This document shows, piece after piece, positions 29,214 to 35,853 of a stretch of 36,629 bases of DNA. The stretch lies in the IMG/VR virus record IMGVR_UViG_3300037485_002345, positions 1 to 36,629 of that record. One strand, written 5' to 3'. The position numbers were made by a program, and so were the translations under genes. The notes under the pieces were generated by a model. The model was not told the DNA's origin, searched no databases, and worked only from the letters and a program-made list of their open reading frames with translations. Within the stretch, counting starts at the first letter, position 1. Each line of letters begins with the position of its first letter. This DNA is from a virus.

Positions 29214-29531
29214 ATGGCCCAAGTCATCACCTTGAGCGGTATGGAAAAGTCGGCGGTCGTGCCGAGCAAGTACCGCAAATGCACACCGGCTACTGTTGAT
29301 TCGTCGGTGCTTGGGCGTTCGGTGCAGGTGTGTCAGGAAGATTTGCTCACCATCGAGCAGGCTGGTGAGCTCGGGCCAGGTAGCCCCAAGGTGAAGCGCA
29401 TGCGCCGCAAGTATGCGCGCAAGCGGTTGGCGCCTTGTCAGAAGGCAGTGTGGTTCCAAGGGCCTAAAGGCAAGCGCTGTAAGTGCGTCTTGGGCAACAA
29501 GTCGTTTGTGAAGAATAGTGAGTGCACTTGA
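29214..29531 (+). CDS. Small basic Cys-containing protein
   Basis: Encodes 105 aa from ATG at 29214 (AAGGTAG upstream). The product is very basic (KVKRMRRKYARKRL ... KGKRCKCVLGNKSFVKNSEC) with six Cys residues, two as C-x-C near the end. This suggests metal binding or disulfides plus nucleic-acid contact. No family is recognised. It ends near two hairpins and before a multi-spanning membrane protein. Confidence 0.6.
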   Translation: MAQVITLSGMEKSAVVPSKYRKCTPATVDSSVLGRSVQVCQEDLLTIEQAGELGPGSPKVKRMRRKYARKRLAPCQKAVWFQGPKGKRCKCVLGNKSFVKNSECT

Positions 29532-29536
29532 ATTGC

Positions 29537-29585
29537 AACGGGCAATTTCGCCCGACAGAAAGCTGACGGGCCTATTTTCCCGTCG
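29537..29585 (+). other. Two adjacent RNA hairpins between 29214 and 29602 genes
   Basis: CGGGC-AATTTC-GCCCG (about 29538-29553) and GACGGG-CCTATTTT-CCCGTC (about 29564-29583) form two short GC-rich stems. They fall inside a possible N-terminal extension of the next gene and argue that this part is untranslated leader. They may adjust expression of the downstream membrane protein. No T run follows, so they are not obvious terminators. Confidence 0.4.
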
Positions 29586-29601
29586 CATGGAGCTAGTTGA
29601 G

Positions 29602-30120
29602 ATGTCAAAGCGCAATGATTATGTGCTGGCTCGCGACGCTGCCGACGAAGGCAACATCGGGGCCCTGGACCTCGAAATCCTGTCTGGTTTGGACCTGACC
29701 GCAGACGTGATTATCCCCCCGGTGATCGGTGTCGGCGTTGCTGCGATCAGCGACATGTTGATCCGTCGTTACAGTTCTTCAACGAGCTTCATGCGCAAGT
29801 ACTCCCCCCTGTTGGGCGGTGTTCTGGGCGCGGTAGCGTCAATTCCGCTGAAGTACTGGAAGGGCGACGCCGCAATGACCTCGGGGGCCGTGTCCGCGCT
29901 GCTCTATGGCGGCTGGAAGTTCCTCGTGCCGATGCTCGAGAACCTCGGCGAGACTTTCAGCATCCTGCCGCCAGCAAGGGTGGGCGGTCTGACCCTTGAG
30001 AGACTCAACGGTCTGACCCTCGAGCGCATGGGCGCGCTTCCCCAGATCACGGATGGTTACGACCGCGTGCCGGCGTCGATTCGCTCGACTGTCGACATGA
30101 GCGCCTACGGTCGCGTGTAG
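29602..30120 (+). CDS. Multi-spanning membrane protein, candidate virion membrane protein
   Basis: Encodes 172 aa from ATG at 29602 (GGAG 9 nt upstream). A longer version from GTG at 29518 (200 aa) would translate the two hairpins and is less likely. Three hydrophobic segments lie at about 34-54 (ADVIIPPVIGVGVAAISDML), 67-86 (PLLGGVLGAVASIPLKYW) and 92-112 (SGAVSALLYGGWKFLVPML). The C-terminal part has two tandem copies of GLTLERLNG/GLTLERMGA. Together with the neighbouring anchored proteins it points to a virion with a lipid membrane. No known family. Confidence 0.7.
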   Translation: MSKRNDYVLARDAADEGNIGALDLEILSGLDLTADVIIPPVIGVGVAAISDMLIRRYSSSTSFMRKYSPLLGGVLGAVASIPLKYWKGDAAMTSGAVSALLYGGWKFLVPMLENLGETFSILPPARVGGLTLERLNGLTLERMGALPQITDGYDRVPASIRSTVDMSAYGRV

Positions 30121-30194
30121 GAGACTTGAGACCGAAGACAAAACCGCGGGCTCATAAATTATGGCCTGCCAAAAGCGTAAAGAGGTAGATTCCC

Positions 30195-30263
30195 ATGGCA
30201 GTTATCAAAGACATCGAGTTCGGAGATGGAAATGTGGTCAGTATCACGGATTGGGGTAAATGA
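30195..30263 (+). CDS. Possible 22-residue leader peptide
   Basis: ATG at 30195 opens a 22-codon frame (MAVIKDIEFGDGNVVSITDW plus GK, stop at 30261-30263) with AGAGG 9 nt upstream. A second frame from ATG at 30161 (32 aa, ending at 30259) overlaps it. Neither has an obvious homologue. The peptide ends 1 nt before a large structured hairpin, an arrangement often seen in leader peptides that regulate downstream genes. Confidence is limited by size. Confidence 0.4.
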   Translation: MAVIKDIEFGDGNVVSITDWGK

Positions 30264-30264
30264 T

Positions 30265-30301
30265 AGTTGCCCCCCTCCGCGGTAACGCGGTAGGGATAAC
30301 T
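30265..30301 (+). ncRNA. Structured hairpin with GNRA tetraloop in the leader of the 30324 gene
   Basis: Nested pairing: AGTT (30265-30268) with AACT (30298-30301), CCCT (30273-30276) with AGGG (30292-30295), CCGCG (30277-30281) with CGCGG (30286-30290), a bulged T at 30291 and the loop GTAA (30282-30285), a GNRA tetraloop in RNA. The stem lies between a short peptide frame and the AAGGAG ribosome site of 30324. It could be a translational control element, a protein-binding site or a packaging signal. Confidence 0.45.
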
Positions 30302-30323
30302 GGATAAACGAAGGAGACTTCGG

Positions 30324-30632
30324 GTGAAAGAGTGCTGCAATAAAATTTGGAATGAGCAAGCTGATTATGCTCGTCAAATTTTTATGTTTATCTCTTTTGC
30401 TAACGGGGAAATCTTAGCAGGCGCATTAGGCGCGCTGAAGACAATCCCGTCGGAAGCTATGGGAAACGTGATTAGTACCATAGAACCGCTAGAGAGCAGG
30501 CTGACGAGTAGCGTAAACAGTAATTCAGCCCACGAGCGTCCAGCACCCCAATGGGGTGAAGATGTGCTCCGATCCTCGGAGAAATTCGAGAGCTGGGATA
30601 AAGAGCCCAGCGAAGAGGCGGCCCATGCTTAA
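30324..30632 (+). CDS. Hypothetical protein upstream of the capsid-like genes
   Basis: Encodes 102 aa from GTG at 30324, with AAGGAG 8 nt upstream. The N-terminal 45 residues contain a partly hydrophobic segment (QIFMFISFANGEILAGALGAL), and the rest is polar and acidic with many Ser and Glu. It overlaps the first capsid-like gene by 8 nt, implying coupled expression. The function is unknown. A scaffolding or assembly role is only a guess from position. Confidence 0.6.
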   Translation: MKECCNKIWNEQADYARQIFMFISFANGEILAGALGALKTIPSEAMGNVISTIEPLESRLTSSVNSNSAHERPAPQWGEDVLRSSEKFESWDKEPSEEAAHA

Positions 30633-31314
30633 CCAGCAACAAGAGATGGACTATCCCTTGTGGAGCCGCTGCTACGTCGCAACGGAAGCTGGCTTCAACC
30701 AAGCCCAGAGCTTCTTCCAGTACTTGGTAGGCCAGGCGGGCCCCGGTATCACCACGGCCACGGACATCGACACCAACATGCCCGCCAACGGCAACCTGCC
30801 GGCGTCGCATGAGATGTTGATCTATTCGATCCAGATCATCCCGGACGAAGTTGTCGGGCAGAACAGCGTTCTCGGCGGTGTGACCTATACCCCCGGCGAT
30901 TTGCTTCCCGTCTTCAACGTCATTCAGGGCATGCAGAAGTGGCGGACCTACTTCGACAACCTCCTGTTCCAGCTCCGTATCGAGCAGAGCAAGACCTACG
31001 TCGAAGGGCGCATTGACCACTTCCCGCAAGGCGGCGGTCTCGAGATCGCTGGTCCCGGTACCGTGGCCATTCTGCCGGCGGACGCGGCCTTCACGTCAGC
31101 CTACACGATCAGCAACGGCATGCGGACATGGGAAGCTGCGCGCCGGCTCGCGACACCGATCTATCTCGGTTCTCTCGAGACGTTCCGCGGTATCCTGTCC
31201 CGCCCCCGTGGCGTGACGGCGAACCAGGGAACAGCGCCGATCGCGTACAGCGTTACACACGGCGGCGCCTTCACGGTCCGCCTCACTGGTCCGCGCAAGC
31301 GCCCGACCATGTGA
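30625..31314 (+). CDS. Candidate capsid protein 1 (beta-rich, 229 aa)
   Basis: Encodes 229 aa from ATG at 30625 (AGAGG 6 nt upstream). It has no membrane segment and alternates strand-like segments with loops: HEMLIYSIQIIPDEVVG, WRTYFDNLLFQLRIEQSKTYVEGRI, GPGTVAILPADAAFTSAYTIS and a final AFTVRLTGPRKRP. The size and strand-rich pattern suit a single jelly-roll coat protein such as those of P23-77-like viruses. The DNA is GC-rich, unlike the next three capsid-like genes. No sequence family is recognised, so the capsid role is inferred from fold-like pattern and position. Confidence 0.55.
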   Translation: MLNQQQEMDYPLWSRCYVATEAGFNQAQSFFQYLVGQAGPGITTATDIDTNMPANGNLPASHEMLIYSIQIIPDEVVGQNSVLGGVTYTPGDLLPVFNVIQGMQKWRTYFDNLLFQLRIEQSKTYVEGRIDHFPQGGGLEIAGPGTVAILPADAAFTSAYTISNGMRTWEAARRLATPIYLGSLETFRGILSRPRGVTANQGTAPIAYSVTHGGAFTVRLTGPRKRPTM

Positions 31315-31386
31315 TGTTCTTTGCTTTGGTGTTTGGTGCCCTCGAGGAGCTGCGCAACACGGTTCCTCTGTTCGTGCCTTGAAACC

Positions 31387-31433
31387 TTGGAGCCGATCGG
31401 GTGCGAGTCCCCCCTCACCTCGCTCGGCTCCAA
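31387..31433 (+). ncRNA. Long hairpin in the leader of the second capsid-like gene
   Basis: TTGGAGCCGA (31387-31396) pairs perfectly with TCGGCTCCAA (31424-31433). The interior can add GGT/ACC and GAG/CTC pairs around a small bulge and a C-rich loop. After the stem comes tctttgac, a poor T run. It may be an attenuator between GC-rich and AT-rich capsid genes, an RNA processing site, or part of a tRNA-like structure with the segment at 31446. Confidence 0.5.
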
Positions 31434-31445
31434 TCTTTGACGCAC

Positions 31446-31468
31446 GAGCTCAGTTGGTTAGAAGGAGC
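31446..31468 (+). other. tRNA D-arm-like sequence in the leader of 31477
   Basis: GAGCTCAGTTGGTTAGA (31446-31462) is identical to the D-arm of many bacterial tRNAs, and a GAGC (31465-31468) further on can pair with GCTC. No anticodon arm or acceptor partner follows. Instead the segment runs into AAGGAG, the ribosome site, and the ATG at 31477. It is a tRNA-derived remnant or a co-opted leader structure rather than a tRNA gene. Confidence 0.5.
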
Positions 31469-31476
31469 GTTAGAAG

Positions 31477-32514
31477 ATGACCGAGAAAGCGACACGTTAT
31501 ATACCGCGTTGGCTGCATTTTAAGGCTAACGTTACTTCAGACCTTACTGGTTTCGTGTTTACAGAAATTCCGCCTAACGCTTTCGCGAATGAAGGCATTT
31601 GGCCTTACCATCTCGAGTATTTAACTATTTCTGGGTTTCCGCCAGGCGCACCTACTGGCGGTGTGTTGCCTGGGTATTTTTGGGGCGGTGTCGGTAACTG
31701 CGTTAACATAGAGCTCGGTATTTCTGGCGTTTCGGACATCAACCAAGTAACGGCCACAGCAACAACTATTATGGGGCATGGGCCGCGTGCCGTGCTTTGT
31801 CCTTCGTATTCGCCGATCAGTAACGGCGGTGCGCCGCCATACTACGATGATGTGTTTATCCAAAAGCTCAAATATCCTTATCTGCTTAATCGCGGTAATG
31901 GGTTGAATGTCGAGTTTCGCAGTGCTCGGGATGACTGGCAATATGACGCACTTAATCAGCCTTACCAAGGTTTGCCAGCGTTTGCCGCGCATGGTAGAAG
32001 TCTTAAAGGCAATCATCCGGTAATGATCGCCGGTAATTACCGAACTACTGACAATCCCAACGCTTTTCCTGCGATTAACGGTGGTGGCGGTATTAGCTTT
32101 AATAAAGCTGATTTAGTGAATGATGGAAAAGATGATGTGTTGCTAGATACATTGTGTTTTTCGTGTCCGTTAGTAAATGTCGCTTATATAGACGATTCTG
32201 GTCATGGTGCGCTAATTGGCGCTTATAGTGAATATTTAGTTAATCCGATCAATGGACCAAAATGGATGCCAGGGTCTAACCCCATCCCATTAATGGGATT
32301 ATGTCCCGGTTCGTTGCCGTGGCCTATGCAAGTTGGTGTGCAGCCTATAGTGCACACTCCCGCCGTGTATCAATTTCCAGAATCTACGACGCTAAACAGA
32401 CGACAACGGTTGAGTGTGCGAATGTTCAACAACGCCATGTATCCTGCCGCGCAAGTGGTATCTATGCCAGTGCGCGTTGACGTCACGTTGTTCGGGTATT
32501 TGGAGGTAAACTAA
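31477..32514 (+). CDS. Candidate capsid protein 2 (jelly-roll-like, 345 aa)
   Basis: Encodes 345 aa with AAGGAG upstream. The protein is strand-rich with many Gly/Pro loops, no membrane segment and no low complexity. Its C-terminal third (GPKWMPGSNPIPLMG ... NRRQRLSVRMFNNAMYPAAQ ... PVRVDVTLFGYLEV) aligns with the C-terminal third of the 33329 protein, so the two are paralogues. The ending, a run of strand followed by LFGYLEV, is like the last strand of jelly-roll capsid proteins. The DNA is markedly AT-rich compared with the 30625 and 34393 genes. It is a good candidate for a major or minor coat protein. Confidence 0.6.
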   Translation: MTEKATRYIPRWLHFKANVTSDLTGFVFTEIPPNAFANEGIWPYHLEYLTISGFPPGAPTGGVLPGYFWGGVGNCVNIELGISGVSDINQVTATATTIMGHGPRAVLCPSYSPISNGGAPPYYDDVFIQKLKYPYLLNRGNGLNVEFRSARDDWQYDALNQPYQGLPAFAAHGRSLKGNHPVMIAGNYRTTDNPNAFPAINGGGGISFNKADLVNDGKDDVLLDTLCFSCPLVNVAYIDDSGHGALIGAYSEYLVNPINGPKWMPGSNPIPLMGLCPGSLPWPMQVGVQPIVHTPAVYQFPESTTLNRRQRLSVRMFNNAMYPAAQVVSMPVRVDVTLFGYLEVN

Positions 32515-33332
32515 TGACTGAGGTTAACTATTTACCTGCAATTAAAAGAGCGGTATTGGCACCGGCCGCTGGATTGCGCCAAGCTCCTGTTAGGGCTGAT
32601 TTTGATTTTGGCAATAAGCGTGTGCACCTTACTGACGTAGCTTTTTTTCAGTTAATTGGAACCGCGGTTAATAATCCTCCGATTATAACCGTTGGTGGAA
32701 CATTGGCACGTATTGGAAAATTCGGTAGTGAGCTGCTAACGGAAGATTTTTATCCGTTGACTATGTTTGGCACAAAGCCTCGGCAAGAGTACGGTGTTTG
32801 GGAATTCCCAAAACCTTATAGATTATTTCCAGGTGAGCGTCTTAGCGCTTCTATTACATACGCTGCCGGAGCCGGAGCTCGGGGAGGTGAACGCGATTGC
32901 ACGGTTCCGGCTGTGCAATTTAATGCTGTGCGCATTGTGGATAACCGCCCTATCTTGCTACATGATAATGCTAATGCGCGAATGGGTGGAGTAGCTGCTA
33001 CGTCGATTAGACTAATATCCGAAAATTTGCAATGTCCGGCAGATTCACCAATTGATATTTATTCTTGCGTTTTACAGCCGAATTCCGGTAGTACAACCGT
33101 ATTTGGAGCCATAACGGTTACTGAGCTTATGATCTATGGGCCAGATGGGCGTAAATGGTGGGACGACCCTACATGGCGCTTTTTGTTTGATACTCCTGGA
33201 TTTCTCATGGATCTCGGTAAATCGGAATGGATTCTCGAGCCAGGTGAAAGTTTTTATGCTGAATTTATCACCCCCGCCGCTGCATGCGATCTTGCTATTG
33301 TTTTGCGAGGTCAGATTGAGGTGATGAAGTGA
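32514..33332 (+). CDS. Candidate capsid protein 3 (two-domain jelly-roll-like, 272 aa)
   Basis: Encodes 272 aa, starting at an ATG overlapping the previous stop (TAATG). Two halves each contain an L-x-PGE-x-L/F pattern: FPKPYRLFPGERLSASITYA (about 98-117) and WILEPGESFYAEFITPA (about 238-254), the second followed by the strand AIVLRGQIEV at the end. Such PGE turns followed by a strand and a final hydrophobic strand are common in viral beta-sandwich coat proteins. The repeat suggests a double-domain capsid protein or an internal duplication. It lies between two paralogous capsid-like genes in an AT-rich block. Confidence 0.6.
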   Translation: MTEVNYLPAIKRAVLAPAAGLRQAPVRADFDFGNKRVHLTDVAFFQLIGTAVNNPPIITVGGTLARIGKFGSELLTEDFYPLTMFGTKPRQEYGVWEFPKPYRLFPGERLSASITYAAGAGARGGERDCTVPAVQFNAVRIVDNRPILLHDNANARMGGVAATSIRLISENLQCPADSPIDIYSCVLQPNSGSTTVFGAITVTELMIYGPDGRKWWDDPTWRFLFDTPGFLMDLGKSEWILEPGESFYAEFITPAAACDLAIVLRGQIEVMK

Positions 33333-34396
33333 CAATAAGAGATCCACGACAAGCGTTTGTCCCTGGACAGTGGCTTGGACCCGTTGCTTTGGGTACTAGG
33401 GAAAAACCGACTGGTGGAACCGTTTCTACTGTACAGTTGGCGCGAGCAGGCGAACGTGCGGCACAACGCTATCCATGGATGACGGTTATTCCCGTCACTA
33501 TGGCCAGTCTTGCGACTAGTCCGGTTGTGCGCGTAACGCGCGCCGATCCTGGATCAATCGGTGAGACAGCGTTCGTTAATAACATGAACCGTATTGTTCA
33601 TATCAAAGAAATACGGTTTATGGCTATGGCTCCACCGGGATCTGTTACTTACACATTTGATCTTGCACGCCGTTTCGGTGTGTCCATCAAGCATACTAGC
33701 TACGATATTGTTCGTGATTTTCTACCGTTGTACGCATTAGCGACATACAACAATTTTGCTAGTACTTGCTATGATGGATCTTTGTCGTTCGCCCTTCCCG
33801 CTAAATACACTGCCCCAAAGGGCAATGGGTTTACGATGATCGCTAGAAACACAGCTGCACCAATTGCTGGCGGCGGTGTGTTAGGTATATCAGTCAATGG
33901 TAGCGATGAACGCGGAAATCCGTATGTATTAGCGCGTGAGGCTAGCCCTGCGTTAACTCATACTACTTTCCAGTTTACGGAAAATACTGGCGCAGGTTCC
34001 TTAAAGAATTGCCTTATAGAGCGCATTAACTTTAATGTGTCTCGCAACTTCACAACTGCTTATGATTCGTTTTTATGGGGATTGCAAACTGAAGTGCAAT
34101 TCGTTCCACCAGAGGGACCGAAATGGCATGGCGGAAACGAATGGTTTCCTATCAATGGTATTGTTGATCAGCCTGTAGCAAACGTGGTAGATACGCAAGG
34201 TTTACCCGACGTTATATGTCATCAAAATATTGTTAGTTATCGCCCGGTGACGCCGCATATCGTTACACCGCGCCAAGCGATTTCTGTTGATTTAAAGTGT
34301 TACCAGAATGCTTCTTATTTCGCTGGTCAAAATGAAATTTTTCGAGTGCCAATTTGGGTCATCATGCTCGGTACACAGGAGTCATTGACAGCATGA
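33329..34396 (+). CDS. Candidate capsid protein 4, paralogue of capsid protein 2 (355 aa)
   Basis: Encodes 355 aa from GTG at 33329, which overlaps the preceding stop (GTGA). C-terminal alignment with the 31477 protein: GPKWHGGNEWFPINGI versus GPKWMPGSNPIPLMGL, then TPRQAISVDLKCYQNASYFAGQ versus NRRQRLSVRMFNNAMYPAAQ, then RVPIWVIMLG versus MPVRVDVTLFG. The N-terminal half differs and includes a strand-rich region (HIKEIRFMAMAPPGSVTYTFDLARR). Paralogous coat proteins side by side are known from P23-77-type viruses (VP16/VP17). It ends in an ATGA overlap with the next gene. Confidence 0.6.
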   Translation: MTIRDPRQAFVPGQWLGPVALGTREKPTGGTVSTVQLARAGERAAQRYPWMTVIPVTMASLATSPVVRVTRADPGSIGETAFVNNMNRIVHIKEIRFMAMAPPGSVTYTFDLARRFGVSIKHTSYDIVRDFLPLYALATYNNFASTCYDGSLSFALPAKYTAPKGNGFTMIARNTAAPIAGGGVLGISVNGSDERGNPYVLAREASPALTHTTFQFTENTGAGSLKNCLIERINFNVSRNFTTAYDSFLWGLQTEVQFVPPEGPKWHGGNEWFPINGIVDQPVANVVDTQGLPDVICHQNIVSYRPVTPHIVTPRQAISVDLKCYQNASYFAGQNEIFRVPIWVIMLGTQESLTA

Positions 34397-34695
34397 AAAA
34401 ACGACTTGAAATGGATCGCATGTCCGTGGATTGCGCGCCAAAGCCTGCTTACACTGCCACAGCAGCTTGTGTTGTAACGATTTGGTGTTTGCCTAACCTC
34501 GAGGTCGAGCAAGACGAGAAGGCCGAGTTTAGCCACATTTATGTGGGATTCTCGCTAGAAGCCACGACGGTTGATCACGGTACCCCGTTGCCCGAGGATC
34601 ACCCGGTAGACGTGCCGCTCGCCGCGGGAGAGACCCTTTACGCCGTGACCACCGACTACGCCTACCTTGGGTATGTCGCGGTGAGCGAGGAGTAG
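34393..34695 (+). CDS. Small beta-rich protein, candidate minor virion protein
   Basis: Encodes 100 aa from ATG at 34393 (ATGA overlap). The sequence is strand-rich: AACVVTIWCLPNLEV, FSHIYVGFSLEATTVDHGTPLP, DVPLAAGETLYAVTTDYAYLGYVAVSEE. The GTPLPE ... PLAAGETLYAV core resembles small beta-sandwich proteins found at the surface of phage particles. GC-rich composition resumes partway through the gene (from about 34490). The role is inferred only from position and strand pattern. Confidence 0.6.
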   Translation: MKKRLEMDRMSVDCAPKPAYTATAACVVTIWCLPNLEVEQDEKAEFSHIYVGFSLEATTVDHGTPLPEDHPVDVPLAAGETLYAVTTDYAYLGYVAVSEE

Positions 34696-34699
34696 TCTG

Positions 34700-35689
34700 T
34701 TGATTACGCCCATCAAGCTTGCTCCTGCATGGGTCGGTTACAATGAGCCGCTCGACCCGTCGCGTCACTACGCCGTGCGGTTGTTCGCGACGAGCGCGAG
34801 TGTGGCCGAGGCTGACCGCGTCGAGTTTCTCAAGCAGTTGTCAAAATACGCTGGTGTTGAAATCCCGCTGGCCTACAAGTCCGCGGTGCTCGAACTTCCT
34901 TCACGCGGGATCAATCTTCCCTACGCCCCGAGCTCGAGCTTCGTCGAGCTCCCGGTTGGCTCCAACGTGGCCTGGCTGTTCTTTGTGCAGCCGGTTGACG
35001 CGTTCGTGACGCCAGCGCAGCTCAACATCGTGGCTGGTGTGCTTGACCCTCGCGTGACGGCGGTGCTCGTCGAGCGCGCCCAATCCGCTGTGGTCACTGA
35101 GTCAGTGCTCGAGGGCGTGGAGAGTCCAGACTACCGCGACACGCTCGCCAAAGACGTTGCGCGACCCTATCCCTACGACAAGGCTTTGCTCTCAGATCGC
35201 GGGTACATTGGCGTCTTCCACTTCAAGACCGCTATGCCCGGCGAGGTAGAGCTCAAGGCCAAGCTCGCCACTCGCGACATTGAATATATCGACCTCGGTA
35301 GCGGTTACCAACTCAAGATGACCGGCGAAGGTTGGATAGCCGTGGTCATGGCGACCGGTGGTCGTCCACCGACGCCGCGCGAGCTCGCTTATCTGCTCGG
35401 CGCGCAGACCGTTTACATCGATCGCCGCACCGAGCTTTCAGCAAACTTTGTACGAACGGCCGGCATCACGGGAACGATCGATGACGTGCTGCAGCGCGTG
35501 ATTCACCTTGGCGCGACGATCCCGCAAGCCGGCATCGCCTTCACGGAGTTCGCTGCGGTAGAGCTGCCAGAGCTCGGGCTCAACATCTTGAACGCGGTCA
35601 AGTGGCTTGCTCTTGTCGGCGCTGGCATCTTTGCCGGCGGTTTGTTGTCACGCGTTTGGCGATCTTCGCAGAAGGGCAAACCCAAATGA
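34700..35689 (+). CDS. Tail-anchored membrane protein, candidate virion protein
   Basis: Encodes 329 aa from TTG at 34700 with GAGGAG 7 nt upstream. The bulk is soluble with mixed strands and helices (FVELPVGSNVAWLFFVQPVDAF, GEGWIAVVMATGG, PPTPRELAYLLGAQTVYIDRR). Residues about 301-322 form a single C-terminal membrane helix (AVKWLALVGAGIFAGGLLSRVW) followed by a basic tail (RSSQKGKPK). It is the third single-anchor protein of the block and another indication of a membrane in the particle. No known family. It is coupled to the next gene by ATGA. Confidence 0.7.
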   Translation: MITPIKLAPAWVGYNEPLDPSRHYAVRLFATSASVAEADRVEFLKQLSKYAGVEIPLAYKSAVLELPSRGINLPYAPSSSFVELPVGSNVAWLFFVQPVDAFVTPAQLNIVAGVLDPRVTAVLVERAQSAVVTESVLEGVESPDYRDTLAKDVARPYPYDKALLSDRGYIGVFHFKTAMPGEVELKAKLATRDIEYIDLGSGYQLKMTGEGWIAVVMATGGRPPTPRELAYLLGAQTVYIDRRTELSANFVRTAGITGTIDDVLQRVIHLGATIPQAGIAFTEFAAVELPELGLNILNAVKWLALVGAGIFAGGLLSRVWRSSQKGKPK

Positions 35690-35850
35690 CGATAGCCCAG
35701 AACAACCAGAATAAGGCCAAGGCGATCGATGCAGTGGCCGGTATCCTTCAAGCGCTCGTCAAGGGCATGGCCAAGAAGAAGCCTGGCAGCGGCAGCGGCC
35801 CACAGAACACGAACATCGCCGGTTGCGGCGGATGCTCGGCTAAGAAGTAG
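35686..35850 (+). CDS. Small basic Gly/Cys protein
   Basis: Encodes 54 aa from ATG at 35686 (ATGA overlap). It has a helical N-terminal part (AKAIDAVAGILQALVKGMAKKK), a Gly/Ser linker (PGSGSGP) and a C-terminal AGCGGCSAKK. The two Cys spaced by two Gly could form a disulfide, bind a metal or carry a lipid. It is placed between a membrane protein and the peptidoglycan-binding protein. The function is unknown. Confidence 0.6.
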   Translation: MTIAQNNQNKAKAIDAVAGILQALVKGMAKKKPGSGSGPQNTNIAGCGGCSAKK

Positions 35851-35853
35851 ATT

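Noticed and set aside
30291-30300. Partial match to an I-SceI homing endonuclease site (TAGGGATAAC)
   Set aside because: Only the first 10 of 18 bases fit and the sequence is explained by the hairpin. No intron or homing endonuclease gene is nearby.
31385-31480. Permuted tRNA gene (T-arm-like GGGTGCGAGTCCC before a D-arm)
   Set aside because: The 3' part lacks a proper T-stem and acceptor strand, and no anticodon stem follows the D-arm. Only the D-arm match is convincing.
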